A stretch of 64,000 nucleotides of DNA. Origin: Anaspis maculata. Its lineage: Eukaryota > Arthropoda > Insecta > Coleoptera > Scraptiidae. The stretch spans positions 91,583,602 through 91,647,601 of the forward strand of contig OX421963.1 of assembly GCA_949128115.1 (NCBI GenBank), written 5' to 3'. The position numbers and the translations under genes were made by a program. Shown piece by piece: positions 54,846-62,892 of the stretch (position 1 is the first letter of the stretch; each line of letters begins with the position of its first letter). Under the pieces are notes generated by a model. The model was not told where the DNA came from and searched no databases. It worked only from the letters and a program-made list of their open reading frames with translations.

Positions 54846-55052
54846 TCGGTTTTTGCTGGCGCTTGGGAAGATCGTGCCTGGTGATTTGGTGTCGCTTGAG
54901 GTTCTGCTTGACCCTGGTGGCGTAACGACACATTTCGCACCGGAACCTGGGCGACTGGCCGCATTCGTACGTCAAATGGCGGATCAGGGTGCGCTTGGCC
55001 TTATACGTCCTGCTGCATGAGTGGCAGACGTAATGCTTGTCCGCGCTGCCAC
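54841..55052 (-). CDS. lola: lola-type zinc-finger terminal exon 25
   Basis: CGTTTTAG precedes GSADKHYVCHSCSRTYKAKR. Finger 1 ends HLTYEC. The linker is GQSPRFR. Finger 2 CEMCRYATRVKQNLKRH ends HQITRH. The tail DLPKRQQKPK is followed by TAA, 69 residues. It is the tandem partner of 55345-55538: both have the GxADK start, LTYECGQSPRF and VKQNLKRH. Stop codon and AATAAA coincide. Confidence 0.88.
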
Positions 55053-55344
55053 CTAAAACGGCATCGAATATAATAAATTTGCACGAAACCATTTTTTGAA
55101 TCAAGCTTGATATTCTTCATAACAATCATGTCAGTTTCCTAAGTAGAAAAAAGGGAAGGGCGCTAGAAAAACAAGACTTCCCAGCTTCGAATAGGTACTA
55201 CGTGAAGTTTTATAGCAAAATCGTATCAAGTGCTATTACTGACTCCGTCTTTAGATGAGTATTCGGATCTTAATCGTATTACGTCTCGACAGAATTAAAC
55301 AACAAAAAGGTTATGATGTGCTTTATTTTGGTTTTTGCTAGCGC

Positions 55345-55538
55345 TTAGAATACATAATCGTGCTTGACTCTTCGGTGTCTCTTCAGGTTCTGCTTGACTT
55401 TGGAGGCGTACGGGCAAATTTCGCAGTGGAACCTGGGCGACTGGCCGCATTCGTACGTCAAGTGGTGGCTCAGGCTGCCCTTGTACTTGTATGCCTTGCT
55501 GCACATGTGGCAGGCGTAAATCTTGTCCGCGCCGCCAA
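55345..55538 (-). CDS. lola: lola-type zinc-finger terminal exon 26
   Basis: TGTTTTAG precedes GGADKIYACHMCSKAYKYKG. Finger 1 ends HLTYEC. The linker is GQSPRFH. Finger 2 CEICPYASKVKQNLKRH ends HRRVKH. The tail DYVF is followed by TAA, 63 residues. Similarity to the 54841 exon extends into the 3' flank (GCTTTATTT followed by GGTTTTTGCT). After the duplication this copy gained an earlier stop, so the hexamer at 55322-55327 now lies 18 bases downstream. Confidence 0.88.
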
Positions 55539-55734
55539 CTAAAACAGGATCAGATTATGAATTTGCACGTGTCCATCTCTAGAATGTAGCACACCAAGCT
55601 AGATACTCATTACAAAAATCATGCTCTGAATAATACTCTGTCGAACTAGGAAGAAAACCAAAAAAGTGCGCTTCGATTGTTGCGTCATAGCTTGACCACA
55701 CTGTAATTTTTGGTTGTTTTCCGTGGTAGAACGG

Positions 55735-55870
55735 GTCTACATGCCGTATGTGGTTGAGCTCGGCCCGAATGGCATAGCCGTAAACTGGTACAGTGCTTAA
55801 ATTGTAGGAGCTCGACTGTAAACGAGTTGAATGCCGCAAGATCCACAAGAACAATAAAATTACTAAGTTT
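55735..55870 (-). repeat. Gypsy-like reverse-transcriptase relic a
   Basis: The minus strand reads YQFTAMPFGPSSTTYGM then a stop. This matches the Y-x-F-x-x-MPFG-x-x-NAP-x-T segment of LTR-retrotransposon reverse transcriptase. Only this small stretch is recognisable. Confidence 0.6.
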
Positions 55871-55949
55871 ATTTCGACCCTTAGTAACAAGCCAGAGCTG
55901 AAATAACTTTGCAATTAACAGTCAAGAATTTGATTGCTATAATTCTTGC

Positions 55950-56060
55950 GGTTCCGGTAGCAAAGCTGTAGTATCACAAAAGCCGCGGACGAGGGTGCGT
56001 TCTTCGATCCAAATAGCACGGCCGTGAACCAATATCACAGTTTAAGAATGTCGGAAATCG
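55950..56060 (-). repeat. Gypsy-like reverse-transcriptase relic b
   Basis: The minus strand reads YWFTAVLFGSKNAPSSA, the same RT segment as relic a, again isolated. It directly precedes the 3' end of the 56127 exon. Confidence 0.55.
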
Positions 56061-56126
56061 GCTGTACACATATTCAGAGTCGAAGGAATTAGTAAAAAAA
56101 CAAGCTAGCTGCAATCATTTATTTCT

Positions 56127-56341
56127 TCATTCAGTGACCGTCCAGGCATTCAAGTAGCCTACGTCATGTGACCTGTAGAAGTGGGTGACAAAATAGGACT
56201 TGAACTTGGAAACGAACGGGCAACACGGACAGCAAAACTTGCAATCCATTGCGCATTTCTTGGTCAAGTGGACAAGCAGTCTTTGTTTATTCTTGAAGGA
56301 CAAGTTGCGCGCAGGACAGGCGTGTCTCCGGGCAAGTCGTG
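56127..56341 (-). CDS. lola: lola-type zinc-finger terminal exon 27, divergent
   Basis: CTTTTAG precedes RLARRHACPARNLSFKNK. The first finger reads C-P-A-R, so its second Cys is replaced by Arg, while the following H and C (HLTKKC) remain. Finger 2 CCPCCPFVSKFKSYFVTH ends HFYRSH and is complete. The tail starting DVGYLNAWTVTE ends with TGA, 70 residues. AATAAA at 56118-56123 is 3 bases past the stop. The first finger probably no longer folds as a zinc finger. The frame is intact, so a functional one-finger isoform is possible. A decayed duplicate lies at 57165-57302. Confidence 0.75.
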
Positions 56342-56559
56342 CTAAAAGAAAACACCAGTTAGTATTGTGAAGTAAGGAAAAGGGAGAATGAACGAACTGT
56401 CCTTGAGCCTTCTTTTAGACCAATGAGAAAACAAAAAATTATCTGAGTCCAAAGTTATACACTCCTGCTGCAATTGGAGGTGAGGTTTTTTCAGTAACGT
56501 GCAGAAATTGAGCCGTTAACGATTTCAAAGGGTGATGATTGTGGAAAAAATGAACAAAA

Positions 56560-56785
56560 AATCCTGGCGGTAGTTCGGTGGGCTTCGTCTCTGGCTCCAA
56601 ACCCAGAGGTCCGGAGTTCAAATCCCGCTGGGGCAGGTGGCTTTCCTCTATGCGCTCTCAAGTACTTTGGCGTGTACTAACCGAACGGTCACGTCAAGGG
56701 AAAAAGGGTGGAACGGAGGAAGTCACCACAAGGGCGCTAATGAGCTAATACTCGATGCGCCCATAAACACAAAATAAAAAAAAGA
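56560..56785 (+). mobile_element. tRNA-derived SINE
   Basis: The head has an A-box-like GGTAGTTCGGTGGGC and a B-box-like GGAGTTCAAATCCCGC spaced as in a tRNA. A body follows with AAGGGAAAAAGGGTGGAACG and AACACAAAATAAAAAAAAG as an A-rich tail. No coding capacity. Orientation is set by the boxes and tail. Related copies elsewhere in the window are not evident. Confidence 0.65.
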
Positions 56786-57030
56786 AATTTGACAATTGAT
56801 TTGTTGTCGAAATTATGCGATTGCTTTGAACAGAGTTAAGAGTTCTGTTTAAATAATAAAGGCAATTGAACAGTTTATGATTTGAACTTGATTGAGTTAA
56901 GAGGAAAAAGGACCGTTTTTAATTTTCAATCATAATTTCATCTATTCCTCCATAGATCAAGAAACCATACAGATTATTTGAACAATAAACAACATGAACA
57001 ATCATAATTTTTAGATAATTATAATAGAAA
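56786..57030 (+). repeat. AT-rich dispersed repeat (TTGTTGNNGAAATTATGCG family)
   Basis: AATTGATTTGTTGTCGAAAT followed by TATGCGATTGCTTTGAAC is another copy of the family at about 5930-6060, 8340-8470, 9765-9860 and 37485-37640. Confidence 0.55.
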
Positions 57031-57164
57031 CAATTAGGTATTGAATACAGTGATTATGTGGTTGAACACCCAATTGAAAAAAGTGAGGGATGGAAAAAGA
57101 TTTCTATCGATCTCAAGAATCAATAAAAACAGCAAACTGAGATGCATGCACATGTATTTTGTTA

Positions 57165-57302
57165 CAGTAACCGGCCAAGAAGCCAAGTAATTGACGGTAG
57201 CTTGATGTGACTCATGAAGTGGCACTTGAACTTGGAAACGTACGGGGCAATACGGGCAGCAAGATGTCTTGGTTTCCAAGTCACCGAGCAGTTTGTTTTC
57301 TC
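57165..57302 (-). pseudogene. lola: decayed lola-type terminal exon, duplicate of 56127-56341
   Basis: The minus strand after CTTTCAG retains TSCCPYCP, then, after a one-base insertion, VSKFKCHFMSH, parallel to CCPCCPFVSKFKSYFVTH of its partner. The first-finger region is mostly gone, the frame is broken and the closing His is lost (HIKLPS). The acceptor is still good. Flanking RT relics are duplicated with it (55.7-56.05 and 57.45-57.88 kb), so the whole segment was copied and then decayed. Confidence 0.7.
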
Positions 57303-57444
57303 CTGAAAGATGCGTTGCATAACGGAGAAGTGTATTTCCTGCTAGATCCTAAAAAAAACACTGGTCAATATGGAAAAACGGTTCATTTGATATGATTAGA
57401 GTAAGAAGTTTTACCAATCCTGCTATGATCGTTTCAATTTTTCT

Positions 57445-57650
57445 TCACCAAAATATACGGCTATGGTAACTGGTCGCAGGTGCGTTTTTCAGCCCCATTG
57501 GCATGACCGCAAGCCTGTATTGCGCTCTGTTGAAATGCCGGAGTTCGGTTGTGAATGGGTCGAGAATTGTAAGGATCGTACGGAACGACTGAATTGTTCC
57601 AATGTTTCCTTCCTTACTCAGTAACCTGTCAAAATTCAAACGATGCGATG
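57445..57650 (-). repeat. Gypsy-like reverse-transcriptase relic c
   Basis: The minus strand reads DPFTTELRHFNRAQYRLAVM followed by PMGLKNAPAT, the best preserved of the RT scraps. The YRLAVMP-x-GLKNAPAT signature is that of Gypsy-type reverse transcriptases. The frame ends at 57445. Confidence 0.65.
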
Positions 57651-57759
57651 CCTACAAAAAACTTGAGGGAGAACAAAACAAGAGAATTGAGAAGTGCTAG
57701 TCACTTTTAGTCAAGGTTCCACATTTCTCGATTGTTTTCTCCAATATTGGTGGCAGCAG

Positions 57760-57880
57760 AGCTTTATAGTTATATGAACTGCGTACGTGGGTGCGTTTGT
57801 CGACCCGAATGGCATGCTCGCAAACCGGCATGACATTCTGCTGGCGACTTAAATTGACTTTGAACGAATTTGAAGCGCAG
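57760..57880 (-). repeat. Gypsy-like reverse-transcriptase relic d
   Basis: The minus strand reads CRFASMPFGSTNAPTY, again the MPFG-x-x-NAP-x motif, in isolation. Confidence 0.6.
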
Positions 57881-58001
57881 GAATCGGTAAGAACAACAAT
57901 CTAGGTGCAATTCTGAAACGCGAATCGGCTTCGAATGAGCCGATTTGGTGTTGCGATAAGAAGAAAAAACAACAACATTAAGAACCGAACGTACTAAGAC
58001 A

Positions 58002-58007
58002 TTTATT
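58002..58007 (-). terminator. AATAAA signal overlapping a stop codon
   Basis: The minus strand reads GCTGAATAAATG. The TAA stop of the 58003 exon is part of the poly(A) hexamer. Confidence 0.55.
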
Positions 58008-58244
58008 CAGCCGGCTCGACGACCGTACAGGACTGCAAATAATTGGCGTCGTGCTTTTTCGTCACGTGCAGCATGAAATTCTGGTGGATCGGCGAGACGT
58101 ACGGGCAATAGGGACAGTGGAGCAGCGCCTCGACGTTGACGCACTTCTTGAACCTCAAGTGAGTGCGGAACGTCTTCTTCGCCTTGAAGGCCACTTTGCA
58201 CTTCGGGCAGACGAAGCGCGGCATCCGCGGCTTCTTGTTCTTGT
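58003..58244 (-). CDS. lola: lola-type zinc-finger terminal exon 28, long linker
   Basis: CTGCTTTCAG precedes KNKKPRMPRFVCPKCKVAF. Finger 1 has H-X5-C (HLRFKKC), one residue longer than usual. The linker VNVEALLH replaces ECGKxPxF entirely. Finger 2 CPYCPYVSPIHQNFMLH ends HVTKKH. The tail starting DANYLQSCTVVEPAE is followed by TAA, 79 residues. It is the most divergent exon that still has a full ligand set. The stop lies within an AATAAA hexamer. Confidence 0.83.
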
Positions 58245-58309
58245 CTGAAAGCAGAAAAAACATGCATACTAATCGAGAAAGGACAGAGTACCGAAAAAGT
58301 GATCACAAC

Positions 58310-58860
58310 AAAATGTTACAAGAAATTCGCTACCAAAACCAAGTAAAACTACCAAAAATATGAGTACGAGCTCCAACGTGGTAACGGAATAATTCATACG
58401 AGATACAGCCTGAAGCAGGAATGATCCGTAGACGGTAAGCACCATACAATCAAAGTAAGCACGGTAGGCAGCAGTGGATGCCGAAACACACTCAAAACAA
58501 GCATATGAAAATCCATTTTATTGAATAACATAAACGTAATGACACAAACCAGTCATCACTATCAGGAAGAATATATTGAAAGAAAAAATAAGTTTCAACT
58601 CTTGACGGAGGTTCAAATGGATCCAGACATAGAAAGAGTTTGTCGTTCAGGGTTTGCACTGGCACAGGGTCGCTGAAACATAACAGAATTATCATTAGTT
58701 GTTTACAAATACTTGCCTTGCGTCCGACTCGCTTTCTAAATTTCGGAATATTGTCGACAAATCGACAAGTTGACGATTCGACAAAACTTTCACACCAGTC
58801 GATAAGTTTCAACAATTTGTCGACAGCAAATAAACCGAAGTGGCTTTGATCCAGAAAGTC
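58310..58860. other. intron; possible non-lola terminal exon near 58535-58671
   Basis: On the minus strand a TGTTTCAG acceptor at about 58672 leads into an open frame (DPVPVQTLNDKLFLCLDPFE and onward) ending near 58492, with AATAAA just before the stop. The frame is one base off the lola phase and matches no known domain. The segment with CGCTGAAACA and CAGAATTAT recurs near 58943, so repeat origin is likely. Confidence 0.3.
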
Positions 58861-58861
58861 T

Positions 58862-59020
58862 TTCAAATCGAAGTGCTACAATTGCTGAATTATTCGACAT
58901 TTGGCGGTAACTTGCTTGTAGCACAACTGCCTTTTACAGAACCGCTGAAACACATCAGAATTATGATCAAATTTTCTTCAATACCCGACAAAAAGCTTTC
59001 CAAATTTCGATATTTTGTTA
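58862..59020 (+). repeat. CCHC zinc-knuckle relic unit
   Basis: At 58874-58915 the plus strand reads CYNC, stop, IIRHLAVTC, with exact knuckle spacing. The downstream ACAACTGCCTTTTACAGAAC is part of the longer unit shared with 59170 and 59560. Confidence 0.55.
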
Positions 59021-59154
59021 ATAAATGAACACGCTTGAATAGGAGTCGATCAAATTCGAATCTTCGTCGGCAGTAAACCAAACGTGTGGTATTGAACTCG
59101 AGTGGAATAATCACATTTCAGAATTTCGAAATGGAACAGTTACATCTGTTTGCA

Positions 59155-59400
59155 TAAAACTGTTTCAACCGCTACAACTGCCGTATTGCCGGACACTTCA
59201 CGGCAGCTTGTTCGTAGCATGACTGTCTTTTACTCAAACAGCCGTAACTTTTCTATATGTCAAGATGGAGACGTGATCTTTCCACTCAAGTTGAAGGGTG
59301 ATTAGAGCGGGTTTTCTCGCCAGACAAAATCGAGTTAGTCACTTTCGATTCAACCGAAAGATTCAACTACCGTCGGTGTTCTCTTCCGTGTTCACTTCAA
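59155..59400 (+). repeat. CCHC zinc-knuckle relic unit
   Basis: At 59170-59211 the plus strand reads RYNCRIAGHFTAAC then S and a stop. The first Cys has become Arg. The tail GACTGTCTTTTACTCAAACA plus AGACGTGATCTTTCCACTCA matches the 59.55 and 39.1 kb copies. Confidence 0.6.
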
Positions 59401-59549
59401 CAACTCTGCTTGACCGACTTGCACTGCACGTGACAATAATAACTGTTCAATGGAAAATCACGTCAAATCGCCTGTGACTCCTGAAAACATGGCTAGCGTC
59501 CAGACCATGGCTTACCATGATGCAATTTTCCACTGAACGCTAAATGTAA

Positions 59550-59720
59550 GTGTTCCAAGTGCTACAACTGCCATGTTATCGGACACGTGGCAGCAACTTG
59601 CTCGCAGCATGACTGTCTTTTACTCAAACTGCCATAGCTTTTTTATTTAAAAAGCTAAAGACGTGATTTTTTTGACCAAAAATACCGACTCACTTCCCGT
59701 TTCGACCGGAAGCTTAGTCG
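59550..59720 (+). repeat. CCHC zinc-knuckle unit, knuckle intact
   Basis: At 59560-59601 the plus strand reads CYNCHVIGHVAATC followed by SQHDC, with every ligand present. The following CTTTTACTCAAACTGCCATA is shared with the neighbouring unit. The frame stays open only briefly. Confidence 0.6.
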
Positions 59721-59831
59721 ATTTTGCGCCCAAATACATTTTTTGTTCCAATAACTTTATTTTAAAGACGTCATAATTACGATATAAAAATAAACTTCAT
59801 ATTATGTGATAAATAAATGCGATAAACATTC

Positions 59832-60094
59832 TCAATCGGAATCGTCGACGTTCACGTCCACGTCCACGTCGACTTCCAGCGGATCGAGGACAATGATTTG
59901 CGACGGATGGATGTAATCGGGGTCGTGTCGTCTGCGCACGTGCTTGGTCAGGTCCTGTTTCCACTTGGACGCGTACGAGCAAAACGGGCAATGGAACCCG
60001 GGCGCCTTACCGCACCCCAAGCGCTTGTGGGTGGTCAAACTGCCGCGGTGCTTGTACCCTCTGTGGCACATGTCGCAAACGTACATCCTGGAAC
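59832..60094 (-). CDS. lola: lola-type zinc-finger terminal exon 29, acidic tail
   Basis: TGTTTCGTAG precedes SRMYVCDMCHRGYKHRGS. Finger 1 ends HKRLGC, with Gly in place of Glu. The linker is GKAPGFH. Finger 2 CPFCSYASKWKQDLTKH ends HVRRRH. A 30-residue tail runs DPDYIHPSQIIVLDPLE then alternating Val-Asp (VDVDVDVNVDDSD) to TGA, 86 residues in total. The Val-Asp run comes from a GTCGAC/GTGGAC simple repeat in the DNA. AATAAA at 59757-59762 is 70 bases below. Confidence 0.87.
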
Positions 60095-60380
60095 CTACGA
60101 AACATGCGTTAGATATGTCTACTAGGGGGTGCTCGACCGCCACCTCTACTGTTATGTGAAAATGCACCAGCAACGTTCCCCAGAAGCAGGACGATAGACA
60201 GGGAATGATTCAACCAAACTCTCGGAAAAACAGGGTTTTATTCAATGAGATCACTTGTTTACAAAGCTTGGCGGACGTGTCACGGAATGTAGATTGATTT
60301 TGATGCGATTCAAATATTAGTGGAAGATTTACACCGCTAGCTCAACAAATAGAAAAGTTACGGCTGCTTTAACGATTAAA

Positions 60381-60422
60381 TGCTACAGTCGCAGAAAGCG
60401 TGGACACCTTCCCGCCGCATGT
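60381..60422 (+). repeat. CCHC zinc-knuckle relic
   Basis: CYSRRKRGHLPAAC keeps three ligands, with Arg at the second Cys. GAAAAGTTACGGCTG precedes it, as the related TTACGG segment precedes the 33-35 kb cassettes. Confidence 0.5.
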
Positions 60423-60581
60423 CATTTCATTTGTTCTGGATATGACAAGTTGGGACTCGTTTTGAAAGTTTCGTCAATTGACGTTTGCAAATTTAGGAGA
60501 AAGAAAAGTTATCATTGGCCCTTTTTTCTTGGGCTGGGAACCCTAATTGCTTTACAAATATAAATATCACAACACAACTAA

Positions 60582-60775
60582 TCAACGTCTGACGCCTATC
60601 ACGTGCATCCTTCGCATGTGCTTCATCAAATCGCCCTTCCACTTCGAAGCGTACTCGCAAAACTGGCACGCGAACCTCGGCGGTTTTCCGCAGTCGTGCA
60701 TCATGTGCGAGTTAAGCGTGTACTTGTTCTTGTAGACCCTGCGGCACTTGAAGCACGGATAGAGCCTGCCGGATC
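60582..60775 (-). CDS. lola: lola-type zinc-finger terminal exon 30
   Basis: GTTTTGCAG precedes SGRLYPCFKCRRVYKNKYT. Finger 1 ends HMMHDC. The linker is GKPPRFA. Finger 2 CQFCEYASKWKGDLMKH ends HMRRMH. The tail VIGVRR is followed by TGA, 63 residues. It groups with 4352-4527 (YASKW, DCGK). No poly(A) hexamer is visible within 100 bases. Confidence 0.87.
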
Positions 60776-60789
60776 CTGCAAAACGAGCT

Positions 60790-61590
60790 GGATTAGTAAA
60801 AAAAGAAACTGGCTTCGAACGTGCGTGTCACAAATACGAAACTCACAACAGTCTTGCTACTTCTTCTACTACTCTACACGATTTGAACTAGAAAAAATGC
60901 TACTGAGTCGTCTCCTTTCATTTGAAGCGATACAAATGATGCTGATTGGTGAGAAGACGATTCACCACCGTTTATAGTGGGACAACCGCGTTTCTATCTT
61001 TTCAATGAGAAAGCTACGGTTGTTTGAAGATGGCGCAGTCGAAGTGCTACAGTTGTCGTTCAACCGAGCACTTGGCGGCAACTTGCCGATAAATGAAAAC
61101 GACGATAAGTAGAGAATTATTGGTACGATTGCCTGGGACAAAAAAATGATCTGAAGAGAACGAAAAGAACATTCTTGTGTTGGGAGTATACGACGAAGTA
61201 TGCCATGTTCGGAACCTCCCAAAAAGCTGCCTTTATTATCTTTATGATGGTGATTGTCAGCCAATTCAACTGAATCGTTTTCAAGTTCAAGCGGATTGGT
61301 TTCTGAAAGTTGCGGGTATGTTTAGGGACATAATTCCAACGTTTTGGAAGAAAGATGTATTAAGAAATTATAAATTATGGAGACCTTCTACATTAAATTA
61401 AGAAATTAGGTTTTCGCAAAGAACATGAATAAATTTTATGAAACGATCCATTTACACGTTATAAGAACATAAATGAAGTACACCGCGCAAATGCATGAGA
61501 AAAACTTAAAGAAAACTCTGATAATGTCAAAAAAAATGTTCCGTGAGAAGCTTGAGTGGTGAAAGTCTCTTGTGCGCTCAGGATAATCAA
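60790..61590. repeat. spacer with one zinc-knuckle relic
   Basis: At 61045-61086 the plus strand reads CYSCRSTEHLAATC then R and a stop, all ligands in place. The plus-strand open frame 61177-61401 has no recognised domain. Confidence 0.5.
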
Positions 61591-61599
61591 CGTTCCATA

Positions 61600-61814
61600 T
61601 TAGTGGCAACTTTTACGGTGCCTGGTCAAATTTCTTTTCTCCATAGTGCTGTAAGTACAAGACTTGCACTTGAGCCTGGTCTTGCGACCGCACTCGTGTT
61701 TCTGATGGTAGGTCGAGTGCTTTCGGTGAGTGCAGGAGATTCGTTTGCATTCTGGGCAGCGAAACGAGATGTTTTTTGTTGAAATGTTTGATAAGCAGGC
61801 ATTTCTGATAAGCG
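61600..61814 (-). CDS. lola: second zinc-finger pair in a shifted frame (overlapping terminal exon candidate)
   Basis: In the frame one base beyond that of the 61613 exon, the minus strand reads FRCPECKRISCTHRKH then HQKHEC, linker GRKTRLK, and CKSCTYSTMEKRNLTRH closing at RKSCH with TAA at 61600. Finger 1 has the same C-X2-C-X13-H-X4-C spacing as its upstream neighbour; finger 2 is C-X2-C-X12-H-X4-H. A CCCTACAG acceptor at 61815-61816, inside the coding part of the first pair, opens this frame in the common two-base phase with no stop before the fingers. It could therefore be an alternative exon end. The alternative is the frameshifted half of a formerly fused four-finger exon. Confidence 0.6.
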
Positions 61815-61944
61815 CTGTAGGGACACAAGTGGCAGGTGAACCTCGGCGGAAGCCCGCACTCGTACTTCAAATGGTAATTCAACAGCGACCGGTTTCTGTA
61901 CGTTCTTCTGTTACATTTCGTGCAGGGGAACTTGACTAAGAGCT
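61613..61944 (-). CDS. lola: lola-type zinc-finger terminal exon 31 with read-through tail
   Basis: TGTTCCAG precedes LLVKFPCTKCNRRTYRNRSL. Finger 1 has X13 between Cys and His and ends HLKYEC. The linker is GLPPRFT. Finger 2 CHLCPYSAYQKCLLIKH ends HFNKKH. Instead of stopping, the frame runs about 50 further residues (starting LVSLPRMQTNLLHSPKALDL) to TAA at 61613, 109 residues in all. That tail is the out-of-frame reading of a second finger pair. Pair 1 is nearly identical to the exon at 62893-63080. Confidence 0.85.
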
Positions 61945-62049
61945 CTGGAACAGAAAAGAATCATCACAATTACAACTGGGCCGAAAACATTTGTTCTAAT
62001 GCATTCTAAAAAAAATAATTGCATTCTGCAAATCTACTGTTATTGGCAG

Positions 62050-62235
62050 GCTAATACACGCAAGCTCAATTCAATAACAATGCTGGTTAGTTGCGTTGGT
62101 TTGTTGCTGTGGAAACGGTTGGAAAAGTCGTGAGGAGATGGTTATATCGTCGAGGTTGACGTGTTTTACCACAAAATTGCACGAAGTGCATAACTGCTTG
62201 CCACAATTGTTGCAGAGTAGTTGGAAATAATATTG
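62050..62235. repeat. duplicated intron segment, copy 1
   Basis: Segments ACACGCAAGCTCAATTCAAT, ATCGTCGAGGTTGACGTGTT and GTGCATAACTGCTTGCC recur at 62640-62815. On the minus strand both copies carry a short Cys-rich stretch (CNNCGKQLCTSCNF here). No splice acceptor with array phase was found, so I leave it as repeat. Confidence 0.55.
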
Positions 62236-62239
62236 CAGT

Positions 62240-62570
62240 GATCGACTCTTGATGTGAGGGGGAATGGCGTGTAGTACACCGCTCCAGTCGGGTGATTATT
62301 CGACTGCAGCAACGCTCAGCGCGGCCAAAAGTCGGATGGGAGATCGCCGGCAGGTAGTGCCAGTGGGCGAGCCGCTGGCGGGTCTAATCTGACTCAAAGC
62401 CGGCTGGAACTTCGCCTCGAGTGGTCATGAGCAAATCCCCCGAGCACATCACGCCTGCAACCGGCAGTACGGCAACGGGTAGAAGAAAACCGACGGGACA
62501 TTGAGTGCTGGTGATGCGACCGCCGAAATTTCGAAGAATGTCAAGTAACCTTGGCAGTTCTTGGGACACC
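62240..62570. other. GC-rich insert between the duplicated segments
   Basis: From about 62260 to 62540 the sequence turns GC-rich (GGCGAGCCGCTGGCGGGTCT and CCACTGG/CCGGCAG-type words). It resembles neither exon nor AT-rich intron. I cannot name it; a retroelement fragment is possible. Confidence 0.35.
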
Positions 62571-62639
62571 AACATAGGAACAACTTGAAATTCATAAAGT
62601 TTATGAGACGTAGAACAAGAAGCATTATTTAAAACATTA

Positions 62640-62815
62640 GCGTTATTGCTAATGCACGCAAGCTGAATACAATAACAATTTTTGCTGTGGAAAGCAAACG
62701 GCAAGGTAGTGGAGTCGTGAGGAGTGGGTTGCATCATCGAGGTTGACGTGTGCCATCCACAAATACTACACGAACTGCATAACTGCTTGCCGTAATTCTT
62801 GCAGAGCGATAATGA
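62640..62815. repeat. duplicated intron segment, copy 2
   Basis: Second copy of the 62050-62235 segment, about 590 bases away. The Cys-rich minus-strand stretch reads CKNYGKQLCSSCSICGWH. It shows that the 61.6 and 62.9 kb exons duplicated together with flanking intron. Confidence 0.55.
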
Positions 62816-62892
62816 CGCAAGTCGTAAGGAAATAAAAAGGGTTATATTATCGGGGTAGAGATTTATTATCGCGAATAGCCGGCGGAGCTACA

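Noticed and set aside
58492..58671. An additional lola terminal exon with acceptor and AATAAA
   Set aside because: In lola phase it stops after about seven codons, the open frame is in another phase without fingers, and part of the region recurs as a repeat.
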